Made by a program: the position numbers and the translations under genes
The notes under the pieces: model-generated
The model's input: only the letters and a program-made list of their open reading frames with translations
Database searches by the model: none
Told to the model about the DNA's origin: nothing
In this document: one piece after another, positions 1 to 6,652 of the stretch
Numbering within the stretch: the stretch's first letter is position 1
How the letters are laid out: each line of letters starts with the position of its first letter
NCBI GenBank assembly: GCA_014379925.1
Contig: JACMKY010000313.1
Coordinates: 1 to 18,085 of the forward strand
DNA length: 18,085 nucleotides
Direction: 5' to 3'
Origin: Cytophagales bacterium
Lineage (GTDB): Bacteria; Bacteroidota; Bacteroidia; Cytophagales; ES-bin-26

Positions 1-718
1 CGTCGCGCCGGGCGTGAACGGGAAACGTGGGCGAGCCACCCACCACCAGCACGGGCGGCGGCTTGCCCAACGCAACAATTTCCCGCGCCAAGGCCGCCAC
101 CGGCTCGAAAGCCCGGTCGCACTTTTCTTTCCGGAGCGTAAAGTCCGAATCCCGGATGTGCCCGTCGTAGGCGTGCAACCCAACGGGAGAAAGGGCGGGC
201 AAGCCTTCGCAAGCCAGGTACAAGTTCAGGGCTGTCCGGCCGGGAAGAATACCGGTCCGGTTCATGCCCACGTTCAGGTCGATGAACACGTTCAAAGTCA
301 AGCCTTCCCGCTCGAAAATCCGGGAAACAGCCCCGGCGGCGGTCTCGTTATCCACCAGGCAGGAAAACCGGGTGGCGGGGTAGGTGCTGACCAGTTGCGC
401 CAGGCGGCTGATCTTCGGGCCGATGGGTTGGTAGGCCAGCAGCACGTCGGGCGCACCCGCCCGGGCCAGCATTTCTGCCTCGGCAATGGTGGCGCACTTG
501 AACTTGCGGATGCCTTCTTCCAGCAGCAGTCCGGCCACTTCGGCCATTTTGTGCGTTTTCACGTGCGGCCGCAGCGACTCCACCCGATCCACCATACTTT
601 TCAGGAGCCGGATGTTTTCCTTCACCCGGTCGCGGTAGACAACCAGGGCGGGTGAGTCGATCACATCCACGCCATCAATTGAGTACCAGGCAGTTTGGTT
701 ATCCACGGCAACTTCCAT
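1..718 (-). CDS. D-threonine aldolase / D-serine dehydratase-like PLP enzyme (partial, 3' end missing)
   Basis: I translated this by hand from the reverse strand; 239 residues are visible before the window edge, against about 360-380 for the family. The protein starts MEVAVDNQTAWYSIDG and has the N-terminal alanine-racemase-type barrel. The PHVKTHK motif at residues 51-57 contains the lysine expected to hold PLP, most likely Lys54. Further family-like segments are FIDLNVGMNRTG, GLHAYDGHIRD and VVGGSPTFP. Known members either cleave D-threonine and other D-3-hydroxyamino acids to glycine plus an aldehyde, or dehydrate D-serine to pyruvate and ammonia; both use a metal bound near the C-terminus, which lies outside the window. 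The ATG overlaps the stop codon of the upstream RidA-family gene in the string TGATG, so the two are likely translationally coupled. The family call is secure; the choice between aldolase and dehydratase is open. Confidence 0.9.
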   Translation of the reverse strand, partial: MEVAVDNQTAWYSIDGVDVIDSPALVVYRDRVKENIRLLKSMVDRVESLRPHVKTHKMAEVAGLLLEEGIRKFKCATIAEAEMLARAGAPDVLLAYQPIGPKISRLAQLVSTYPATRFSCLVDNETAAGAVSRIFEREGLTLNVFIDLNVGMNRTGILPGRTALNLYLACEGLPALSPVGLHAYDGHIRDSDFTLRKEKCDRAFEPVAALAREIVALGKPPPVLVVGGSPTFPVHARRD

Positions 719-1182
719 CACTCGTGCAGTTCGAACAACGCTTCTATTTCCACGGCAATGTTGTTGGGCAGCGAGCCCATCCCGACCGCGCTCCGCACGC
801 CGACGCCGTTTTCGGTTCCCCACACCTGGGCGAACAGCTCACTGCAACCGTTAATGACGAAGGGGTGCTGTTCAAAGTCGGGCGTGCAGTTAACCATGCC
901 CAGCACCTTAATCACGCGCTTCACCCGGTTGATTGTACCGAGGTGGCTTTTCAGCGTGGCCAGGATCGCCAGGCCCACTTGCCGGGCGGCCAGCTTGCCT
1001 TCTTCGGCGGTCAGTTCCCCGCCCACCCGGCCTTTGATCAGGCTGCCATCCGGCAGCAGCGGTCCGTGACCGGAAACGTAGCAGTGGTTTCCGTCGGTCA
1101 GCAGGGGCTTGTACACCCCCACCGGCGCGGGAGCGGGGGGAAGTTCCAAACCCAGTTTTTCGAATTGTGTTTCGGGAGTCAT
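718..1182 (-). CDS. RidA/YjgF-family protein (cytoplasmic)
   Basis: This 154-residue protein belongs to the YjgF/YER057c/UK114 superfamily, whose best-known member RidA hydrolyses enamine/imine intermediates such as 2-aminoacrylate released by PLP enzymes. The segment VGVRSAVGMGSLPNNIAVEIEA (residues 127-148, shown here only to locate it) carries Arg130, aligning with the carboxylate-binding arginine of RidA (Arg105 in E. coli), and the usual VEIEA strand with Glu145/Glu147. The protein is longer than the roughly 128-residue archetype because of an N-terminal extension (TPETQFEKLGLELPPAPAP) and an internal SLIKGRVGGELTAEEGK segment. Both are typical of the YjgF-like subgroup with the G-H-G-P motif (SGHGP, residues 38-42). 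It has no signal peptide. Its stop overlaps the start of the downstream PLP enzyme by one base, which fits a role in clearing that enzyme's reactive product. Activity on imines is inferred, not shown. Confidence 0.92.
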   Translation of the reverse strand: MTPETQFEKLGLELPPAPAPVGVYKPLLTDGNHCYVSGHGPLLPDGSLIKGRVGGELTAEEGKLAARQVGLAILATLKSHLGTINRVKRVIKVLGMVNCTPDFEQHPFVINGCSELFAQVWGTENGVGVRSAVGMGSLPNNIAVEIEALFELHE

Positions 1183-1255
1183 CGTAGCCGCAAGGTACGA
1201 ATGGCCGGCAAAAAACCTACTTCCGGATTGCGGTCAACGCGCCCGGCGGACGCCG

Positions 1256-2164
1256 CTATTCACACTTGCCGTTCCGGCCATCTTGCTTTCTCACCTGGTC
1301 GGCGGATTCCGTGAAGAGCAGGTTGGGATACTTATCGAATTCCGCCCATTCACCCTCCAGCAGGCATTGCAGTTCCGATTCTTTGTCTTCCCGCGTGATC
1401 CGCACTTTGCTAGCCAGTTTCAGTTGCTGGTTCCCGTCCCGCACGTACACAGTTCGGATGATCACCTCCGGTCCCTCCTCGCCCAAAGTTTGTTCTTCCC
1501 TCCGGACGGTAGCCAACTGGTTGTTCTCCCATCGACAGATCCCCGAAATGTAATCGCTACCCCCCATCCCCCCGACGTTGTGGTAACTCACCGTCTTATT
1601 TACGCTGTCGGCCGTGGGGGAAGCCAATTCGCTGAGCTGATTGTGCAGAACAAACTTCCGCTGCACGCGGTCGTACAGGTGAATGTCGTACCAGTAGCCT
1701 CCCGTGCCGGTCACCCTGAGTACCTTCAGGTCCTTGTAATGGTCAAAATTGTAGTCTTCGGCACCCAGGTACGTTTCCGGTCCCTGGCTGTAATGTTCAT
1801 TGTTGTAGTCAAGGTCGGAACTCAGTGCAACCGACTGGATCAGTTCTTTTTCCGCTTCGTCCCGGTAGAGGTAGATTTTGCCGTCGGGCGGGTGAATCTT
1901 GAGGAACCAGGTCGGCAGGCCGTTGCGGATGGCAAGGCGGTGGCGCACAATGCCGTAGTCAGAATCGTGCAGTTCGTCCTTCGGCAAGGTGTCTTCGGGC
2001 GCTACCACCAGGGCGTCCGCGGATTGAACCAAAGACGTATCCACGGGCTGAACCGCGAGGGTATCCGCGGCGAGGGCCGTTGATTGCTCATTGACCGCAC
2101 CCTTCTCCGCGTTGGTGCAGGAAAACAGCAGGGTTACGGACGCAAAAAAGAGAAATTGTTTCAT
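1256..2164 (-). CDS. predicted lipoprotein, XAC2610-related type
   Basis: This 302-residue protein opens with MKQFLFFASVTLLFSC, a short lipoprotein signal whose lipidated cysteine would be Cys16, followed by a low-complexity acidic/serine linker up to about residue 60. The central region has TYLGAEDYNFDHYKDLKVL and then a GTGGYWYDIHLYDRVQRKF stretch. This aspartate-rich NFDxxxDL pattern followed by a Tyr-rich strand and a 'kkF' segment is characteristic of the XAC2610-related family of secreted proteins of unknown function. It is expected to be anchored to the inner or outer membrane. The gene lies 73 bp upstream of the RidA-family gene on the same strand, so shared transcription is possible but nothing links their functions. 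No active site can be identified. The family link rests on pattern recognition and should be treated as moderate. Confidence 0.82.
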   Translation of the reverse strand: MKQFLFFASVTLLFSCTNAEKGAVNEQSTALAADTLAVQPVDTSLVQSADALVVAPEDTLPKDELHDSDYGIVRHRLAIRNGLPTWFLKIHPPDGKIYLYRDEAEKELIQSVALSSDLDYNNEHYSQGPETYLGAEDYNFDHYKDLKVLRVTGTGGYWYDIHLYDRVQRKFVLHNQLSELASPTADSVNKTVSYHNVGGMGGSDYISGICRWENNQLATVRREEQTLGEEGPEVIIRTVYVRDGNQQLKLASKVRITREDKESELQCLLEGEWAEFDKYPNLLFTESADQVRKQDGRNGKCE

Positions 2165-2226
2165 GACCGGTTGGGCGTACGTTTATGACAGTGATTATCT
2201 ATTCTGCTTTGCTTCAACGGATCCCT

Positions 2227-2797
2227 TCACCCGGGATAGTTGCCGTTGTGGCCGGCCCATTGGCGCGTTTCTCCCGGGCACGACCGAACCAGCGGCGGAT
2301 CTCCGGGACGGGTCGGTACATTGCCTAGCGCAGGTCCGCGGGCGAAAGTGGCTAACGCACGCCCCGGTGCCGCTTCAATCCACCCGGTACGTTTAACTTC
2401 TTTGATATTGGGGTCGCCGGCGTAATCTACGGTTGTTGCTCAGGCAATACCCACCGGCTTCTCATCCGCTCCGAATGCCCATTGGTCATGAATTGGCGGG
2501 TTGAGTACCAATTTCGGTGGTCTCGAAGGGATTAGTGCCCCAACCTTACCTGATCACGGTGAAAGCCCCTTTCTCGTTTAGGTTCCGCACCATCCGTTTC
2601 CGGAAGGAACGCATTCAACAAAATACCGGTTTGTCCAAAAGCATCTTTTCCGGGTAAACGGCGACTTTCCGGCCCGGTGCTCGTCTGAAATCAAGGAAGA
2701 ACCAATCGGTGGTCAAACCGCTTCGGCTGAAAAACCACCCGAATCCAAACCGGCGAATCCCGGTAATCGGCGGAATGGGTTTTCCGTTAAAAAGCAG
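2227..2797 (-). pseudogene. possible decayed gene with several in-frame stops
   Basis: Three minus-strand stretches read like protein but are broken. The first, 2618-2797, encodes about 60 residues including NGKPIPPITGIRRFGFG and AVYPEKMLLDKPVF; it ends in TGA at 2615-2617 and continues in frame as MRSFRKRMVRNLNEKGAF to a TAA at 2546-2548. The second, starting just downstream in another frame, encodes LVLNPPIHDQWAFGADEKP and ends in TGA at 2440-2442. The third continues in that same frame as VDYAGDPNIKEVKRTGW before its quality falls away, reaching TGA at 2227-2229. None has a good start codon and I recognise no family. Third-position GC is only moderately high, unlike the intact neighbours. 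This may be a decayed gene or chance; confidence is low. Confidence 0.22.
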
Positions 2798-2865
2798 TTA
2801 GCAGAATCACGACCGCCTCGTTCCGACATCCGCATTAGCCCATCCCAGCGAAGTTGTTTTAGGAC

Positions 2866-2873
2866 TATCTTTG
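2866..2873 (+). promoter_or_regulatory. candidate Bacteroidota -7 element (TATCTTTG)
   Basis: TATCTTTG matches the Bacteroidota -7 consensus TAnnTTTG exactly and lies 68 bp upstream of the receptor ATG. A TTG occurs at 2854-2856 but is only 9 bp away, too close for the usual -33 element, and no TTG was found at the expected distance, so the promoter call is tentative. Confidence 0.35.
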
Positions 2874-2941
2874 CCAGCGCTCCCGATTACCGAAATGAAG
2901 ACGGTTGGGCTAAAATCCGCGGGTTCTCTCAACAGCACTTT

Positions 2942-5221
2942 ATGCGATTTTTGTACACTGGTTCACTGCTGATGCTGATTACCCTGCTGGGAACGCAATC
3001 AGTCCAGGCTCAAAACACCTTCTCCGGCACTGTCTACGATGCCCAAACCCGGTTGCCGCTGCCGGGCGTTAACGTACTTCCCGCCGACAATGACCGGGCG
3101 GCCGTTACGGATGGGAAAGGACGTTTTATGCTGCCCAATGTTGCCCTGCCGAACACCCTGGGGTTTTCCTTCGTGGGCTACCAGCCGGGACAAATCCGCG
3201 TTGAATCCGCCGGTGAGCCCATCCGCGTGTACCTGGAACCGCTGGACGTACCGTTGACCGAGGTGGTGGTGACGGGTTACGAGAACAACCGCAAGCTGCT
3301 CGAAACGGCGGGTTCGGTGGCGTTGGTCGAGCCAAAAGACCTGGAACGGTTCAGCAACACCTCGCTCGTACCGGCCCTCAACACGGTGCCGGGCGTCCGG
3401 CTGGAAGAACGTTCGCCGGGCAGCTACCGCGTCTCCATCCGGGGCAGTACATTGCGCAGTCCGTTCGGCGTGCGCAACGTGAAAATCTACTGGAACGACA
3501 TTCCCCTGACCGATCCCAGCGGCAACACTGCCCTCAACCTGATCGACTTCCGCACGGTGGGCAAAGTGGAAATCATCAAGGGGCCGGGCGGCAGTCTCTA
3601 CGGGGCGGGCACGGGCGGGGTCATTCTGCTGCAAAGCCCCCGGGCAACCTTCGGCGAACAAAACGCGGAGGGAGCGGCCCTTTTCGGTTCGTTCGGCCTG
3701 CGGGGCTACAGTGGGTTGGTCCGGACGGGCGGCGAGCAGGAAAACACCGTGGTCACCTACGCCAAACAGCAGTCCGACGGTTACCGCGCCCACAGTGCAC
3801 TGGACCGGGAGGTGGTGAACGTACGGGCGCAGTTTTACCCGGGTCCGAAGCGAACGGTGTCGTTCAATGGTTTCTACGCCGATCTTTTCTACCAGATTCC
3901 GGGCGGTCTCAACGCGGCGGAGTTTACCCGCAACCCGCGCTTGTCGCGCCCCCTGGCCATCGAACAGAACTCATCCATCCGGTTGAAGACGCTGAACCTG
4001 GGACTGGCGCAAACGTACCAGTTCAGCGAACACTTTTCCAACGTCACCTCGTTCTACGGCACGCTGAGTCAGTTTGAAAATCCCTTCATTACCGACTACA
4101 AGCGCAATACCGAACAGGGCCTGGGTGGGCGGACCAAACTGGTCTACGCCACGGAGTGGGGTTCCACGAAGGGAAGGTTTACCCTGGGCGGGGAATTCCA
4201 GACCAATTTCACGGCTTTCCGGAATTACGCCAACATCGGGGGCAGGCTGGATACCCTGCGCTTCGACGACGAGATCACGGCCTTTCAAGCGCTCCTGTTT
4301 GCCCAGGCGGAGGTGGATTTACCCCGCAACTATTTCCTCACCCTGGGTGGCAGCTACAACCGCCTCCGCTACGGCATCGCCCGCCTCTCGGACGCCTCCT
4401 TCAACCCGGACTACGCGCGGGAGCGGCGGTTCAATCCGGCACTCTCCCCCCGGATCGCCCTCCTGAAAAAAATCAACCCGGCCCTTTCGGTACACGGCAG
4501 CGTGAGCTTCGGCTTCTCACCCCCCACCATCGACGACGTACGCACTTCCGACGGGGGCGTCAACGTGGACCTGGAGGCGGAGAAGGGCGTGAGCTACGAA
4601 ATCGGTTTGCGGGGAAGCGCGCTCAAAAACCGGCTGGACGTGGACGCTACCCTCTTTTCGTTGCAACTGAGCAACACCATCACCACCTACACCAACGCCC
4701 AGGGCGTGGCCCTGTTCCGCAACGCCGGCAATACCTCGCAACGGGGATTGGAAGTGAAAACTTCCGTCCGGTTGGTGGAAAACCCGGCGGGCATCGTCTC
4801 CCGCGTGGGCGGATTCGTCAGCTACACCTACAGCGACTTCCGCTTCGAGGGCTACGTCAACAACAACGCGGACCTGTCGGGAAACTGGCTCACCGGCACG
4901 CCCCGCCACACCGGTGCCGCCGGGCTGGACGTGGCAACGAAGCCGGGATTCTACACGAACATCACCCTGAATTACGTAGATCGGATTCCGTTGAACGACG
5001 CCAACACCGTCTACGCCGATTCCTACGCGCTGCTGGGCAGTCGGCTGGGCTACCGAAAAACGTTCGCCCACCTGACCGTAGCCATTTTCGGCGGAGTAGA
5101 CAACGTCCTCGACCAGACCTACAGCCTGGGCAACGACCTCAACGCCTTCGGGGGCCGCTACTACCAGCCCGCACCGGGAATCAACTACTACAGTGGCGCC
5201 TCGCTGACGCTAAAACGGTGA
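2942..5221 (+). CDS. TonB-dependent outer-membrane receptor
   Basis: This 759-residue protein has a signal peptide (MRFLYTGSLLMLITLLGTQSVQAQ, residues 1-24), a carboxypeptidase-regulatory-like beta-sandwich (about 25-103; SGTVYDAQTRLPLPGVNV to FSFVGYQPG), a TonB box-like LTEVVVTG at about 105-112, and a plug domain (about 115-232). The plug contains VSIRGS, NDIPLTDPSG and VEIIKGPGGSLYGAGTGG. The rest is a 22-strand-type barrel. The plug and length resemble FecA-like and other siderophore/metal-complex receptors more than SusC, and no SusD-like partner is adjacent, so polysaccharide uptake is unlikely; the ligand is unknown. The C-terminus reads YYSGASLTLKR, ending in Arg rather than the aromatic residue usual for barrel insertion. 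A flavin-dependent oxidoreductase follows on the same strand 170 bp downstream. The start is fixed by the signal peptide. Confidence 0.95.
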   Translation: MRFLYTGSLLMLITLLGTQSVQAQNTFSGTVYDAQTRLPLPGVNVLPADNDRAAVTDGKGRFMLPNVALPNTLGFSFVGYQPGQIRVESAGEPIRVYLEPLDVPLTEVVVTGYENNRKLLETAGSVALVEPKDLERFSNTSLVPALNTVPGVRLEERSPGSYRVSIRGSTLRSPFGVRNVKIYWNDIPLTDPSGNTALNLIDFRTVGKVEIIKGPGGSLYGAGTGGVILLQSPRATFGEQNAEGAALFGSFGLRGYSGLVRTGGEQENTVVTYAKQQSDGYRAHSALDREVVNVRAQFYPGPKRTVSFNGFYADLFYQIPGGLNAAEFTRNPRLSRPLAIEQNSSIRLKTLNLGLAQTYQFSEHFSNVTSFYGTLSQFENPFITDYKRNTEQGLGGRTKLVYATEWGSTKGRFTLGGEFQTNFTAFRNYANIGGRLDTLRFDDEITAFQALLFAQAEVDLPRNYFLTLGGSYNRLRYGIARLSDASFNPDYARERRFNPALSPRIALLKKINPALSVHGSVSFGFSPPTIDDVRTSDGGVNVDLEAEKGVSYEIGLRGSALKNRLDVDATLFSLQLSNTITTYTNAQGVALFRNAGNTSQRGLEVKTSVRLVENPAGIVSRVGGFVSYTYSDFRFEGYVNNNADLSGNWLTGTPRHTGAAGLDVATKPGFYTNITLNYVDRIPLNDANTVYADSYALLGSRLGYRKTFAHLTVAIFGGVDNVLDQTYSLGNDLNAFGGRYYQPAPGINYYSGASLTLKR

Positions 5222-5264
5222 TCAGGACCGCTGGTTGCGCAGATTGAAGGGATTAAATGATTGA
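5222..5264 (+). repeat. 43-bp imperfect inverted repeat, left arm
   Basis: The arm starts at the base right after the receptor stop codon. Compared with the reverse complement of 5432-5474 it matches at 39 of 43 positions, and all four differences are transitions. The core shared string is CGCAGATTGAAGGGATT. The two arms enclose 167 bp and together span 5222-5474. They may be two opposed copies of a short dispersed repeat or the ends of a small non-coding element. Confidence 0.85.
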
Positions 5265-5391
5265 TTATTTCAACCGTTTGGCTGTACCTGCACCTAGGAC
5301 TGGTGTCTAACCAGCAATGGATTGTACTTAAACAAACGCATACGCTTAACATCAACGGATTTTGTTTCAAACCGATTTGTAGAACCTATTC

Positions 5392-6597
5392 ATGAGCATG
5401 AGTGCTATGCCCGGCCAAATGGCTGCGATGGTCAGTCATTCAATCCCTTCAATCTGCGTAATCAGCGGTCCTGACTACGACGCGATCATCATCGGAGCGG
5501 GACAGGCGGGACTAGCAACGGGATATTACCTGCAACGCCAAGGCAAGCGCTTCCTGATTCTGGAGGGGGCGGCTACACTGGGCAGTTCCTGGCGGAGCCG
5601 CTACGACTCGCTGATCCTGTTCACACCTGCCCACTACAGCAGCCTGCCGGGCCTGCCGTTTCCGCTGTCTCCCAACACCTGCCCGACCAAGGACCAGGTG
5701 GCCGACTACTTTACCCGCTACGTGGATTTTCACCAACTTCCCGTGAAGCTCAACCACCGGGTGACGCGGCTCTCGAAAACGGCAAGCCAGTTGGCGAGCC
5801 CGTTGGCGAGCCCATTCGAAATTCAAGTCAGTGATGGGGCGGGCAACGCCTTTCTTTACCGGGCGCGCAACGTGATCGTGGCCACTGGTTCCTCCCAGAA
5901 TCCGTACGTTCCGCACTACGACACCGGACCCGACGAATCGGTTTTTCAAGTGCACAGCAGCCGGTACACCCGCGCTTCCGCACTGCCCGACGGCAACGTG
6001 CTGGTGGTGGGCGCGGGCAATTCGGGGGCGTTGTTGTCGGTGGAATTGGCAACCACGCCTTCCCGTCGGACGTACCTTTCCACCAACGGTCCTTTGGTGT
6101 TCAAGCCGTTGCGCGTGCTCGGCAAAAGCATTTTCTGGTGGGGAACCAAAACCGGCTTGTTCAACCTGCCCACCCGTTCCCGGTTGGGCCGACGACTGCG
6201 GGCCGGGGGGGAAGGCGTGTACAGCGATGACCTCAAACGACTGGTTCGCGCGGGGAAAGTCCGGGTGGTGGCCGAAATCGAGCGTTTTTCCGGACGGGAA
6301 GTTTTCTTCCGGGATGGCACTGCCGAAACCTTCTCGTCCATCGTCTGGGCCACTGGCTACCGGAGCGATTACCGCTGGATGGACCTGGCCGGGGCGTTGG
6401 ATTCCAACGGAGGACCAATCCACGAAGCGGGCGTCAGTCCGGTGGGGGGAGCCTACTTCGTGGGCTTGTCCTGGCAACGAACCGCTACTTCGGCCCTCAT
6501 CCTGGGCGCGGTGCGGGATGCCCGGTTCATCGCCGGAAAGATGCGGGAACGGGAAGTTGCCCACCCCCGCGAGCCGGTCAGCACCGATTTGCCGTAA
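5392..6597 (+). CDS. FAD/NAD(P)-dependent oxidoreductase, CzcO/flavin-monooxygenase-like
   Basis: This 401-residue protein has the two nucleotide-binding motifs of flavin monooxygenases: GAGQAG at residues 35-40 for FAD and GAGNSG at 207-212 for NAD(P)H. A VFQVHSSRY segment (about 184-192) resembles the FxGxxxHxxxY signature, although the glycine is not obvious, and ATGY is at 320-323. The closest type is the CzcO / YUCCA-like single-component oxidoreductase, which oxidises small organic substrates or passes electrons to NAD(P)-linked partners; the substrate cannot be read from sequence. The first 29 residues are abnormal: up to five ATG codons (5392-5428) precede a stretch encoded by the right arm of an inverted repeat, and related proteins usually start within a few residues of YDAIIIGAG. 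A duplicated LASP sequence occurs at residues 134-141. The gene lies downstream of the receptor, possibly co-transcribed. Confidence 0.9.
   Translation: MSMSAMPGQMAAMVSHSIPSICVISGPDYDAIIIGAGQAGLATGYYLQRQGKRFLILEGAATLGSSWRSRYDSLILFTPAHYSSLPGLPFPLSPNTCPTKDQVADYFTRYVDFHQLPVKLNHRVTRLSKTASQLASPLASPFEIQVSDGAGNAFLYRARNVIVATGSSQNPYVPHYDTGPDESVFQVHSSRYTRASALPDGNVLVVGAGNSGALLSVELATTPSRRTYLSTNGPLVFKPLRVLGKSIFWWGTKTGLFNLPTRSRLGRRLRAGGEGVYSDDLKRLVRAGKVRVVAEIERFSGREVFFRDGTAETFSSIVWATGYRSDYRWMDLAGALDSNGGPIHEAGVSPVGGAYFVGLSWQRTATSALILGAVRDARFIAGKMREREVAHPREPVSTDLP
5432..5474 (-). repeat. 43-bp imperfect inverted repeat, right arm (inside coding sequence)
   Basis: This is the reverse-complement partner of 5222-5264. 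It falls inside the flavoprotein frame and encodes about 14 residues (VSHSIPSICVISGP), immediately before the FAD-binding strand YDAIIIGAGQAG. No start codon lies between the arm and that strand, so the repeat must be translated if the gene is expressed. Confidence 0.85.
5790..5813 (+). repeat. 12-bp tandem duplication inside the oxidoreductase gene
   Basis: The 12-bp unit GTTGGCGAGCCC occurs twice in a row without mismatch, at 5790-5801 and 5802-5813, giving an in-frame LASPLASP duplication in a surface-loop position between the FAD motif and the NAD(P) motif. Confidence 0.8.
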
Positions 6598-6605
6598 CGT
6601 AGTCG

Positions 6606-6645
6606 GTTACCCCTCCCAGGGTTTCCAAATCCCGGGAGGGGTAAC
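6606..6645. terminator. bidirectional hairpin terminator between convergent genes
   Basis: A perfect 12-bp stem, GTTACCCCTCCC at 6606-6617 with GGGAGGGGTAAC at 6634-6645, continues as GGG/CCC after one bulged A and closes on a loop of about 9 bases. It sits between the stop codons of two converging genes (6597 and 6653), which is the expected place for a shared terminator. There is no T-tract of note on either side. Confidence 0.75.
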
Positions 6646-6652
6646 GCAGAAA

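Larger units (their letters stand above)
2165..2941. other. 777-bp intergenic region without an intact gene
   Basis: This region lies between a minus-strand lipoprotein and a plus-strand TonB-dependent receptor, so their promoters would both be here. I found no intact reading frame of convincing composition on either strand. The plus-strand open frames at 2091-2396 and 2240-2425 read as low-quality Pro/Arg/Gly-rich sequence. No B12-box, TPP or other riboswitch core was visible by eye upstream of the receptor. The middle part (2227-2797) contains interrupted minus-strand frames described separately as a possible decayed gene. Confidence 0.7.

Noticed and set aside
13..2083. Long plus-strand frames opposite the minus-strand genes at the left end
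   Set aside because: They are Pro/Arg/Gly/His-rich mirror frames of genes with clear family motifs and contain no recognisable domains.
2400..2941. Possible riboswitch upstream of the receptor
   Set aside because: No B12-box, TPP or other recognisable core motif was visible.
4156..5247. A 363-residue plus-strand frame within the receptor gene
   Set aside because: It is an alternative frame of the receptor barrel; its Arg/Gly/Pro-rich composition is typical of an out-of-frame reading of GC-rich DNA.
5300..5314. Short hairpin CTGGT/ACCAG after the receptor gene
   Set aside because: A 5-bp stem is too short to support as a terminator.
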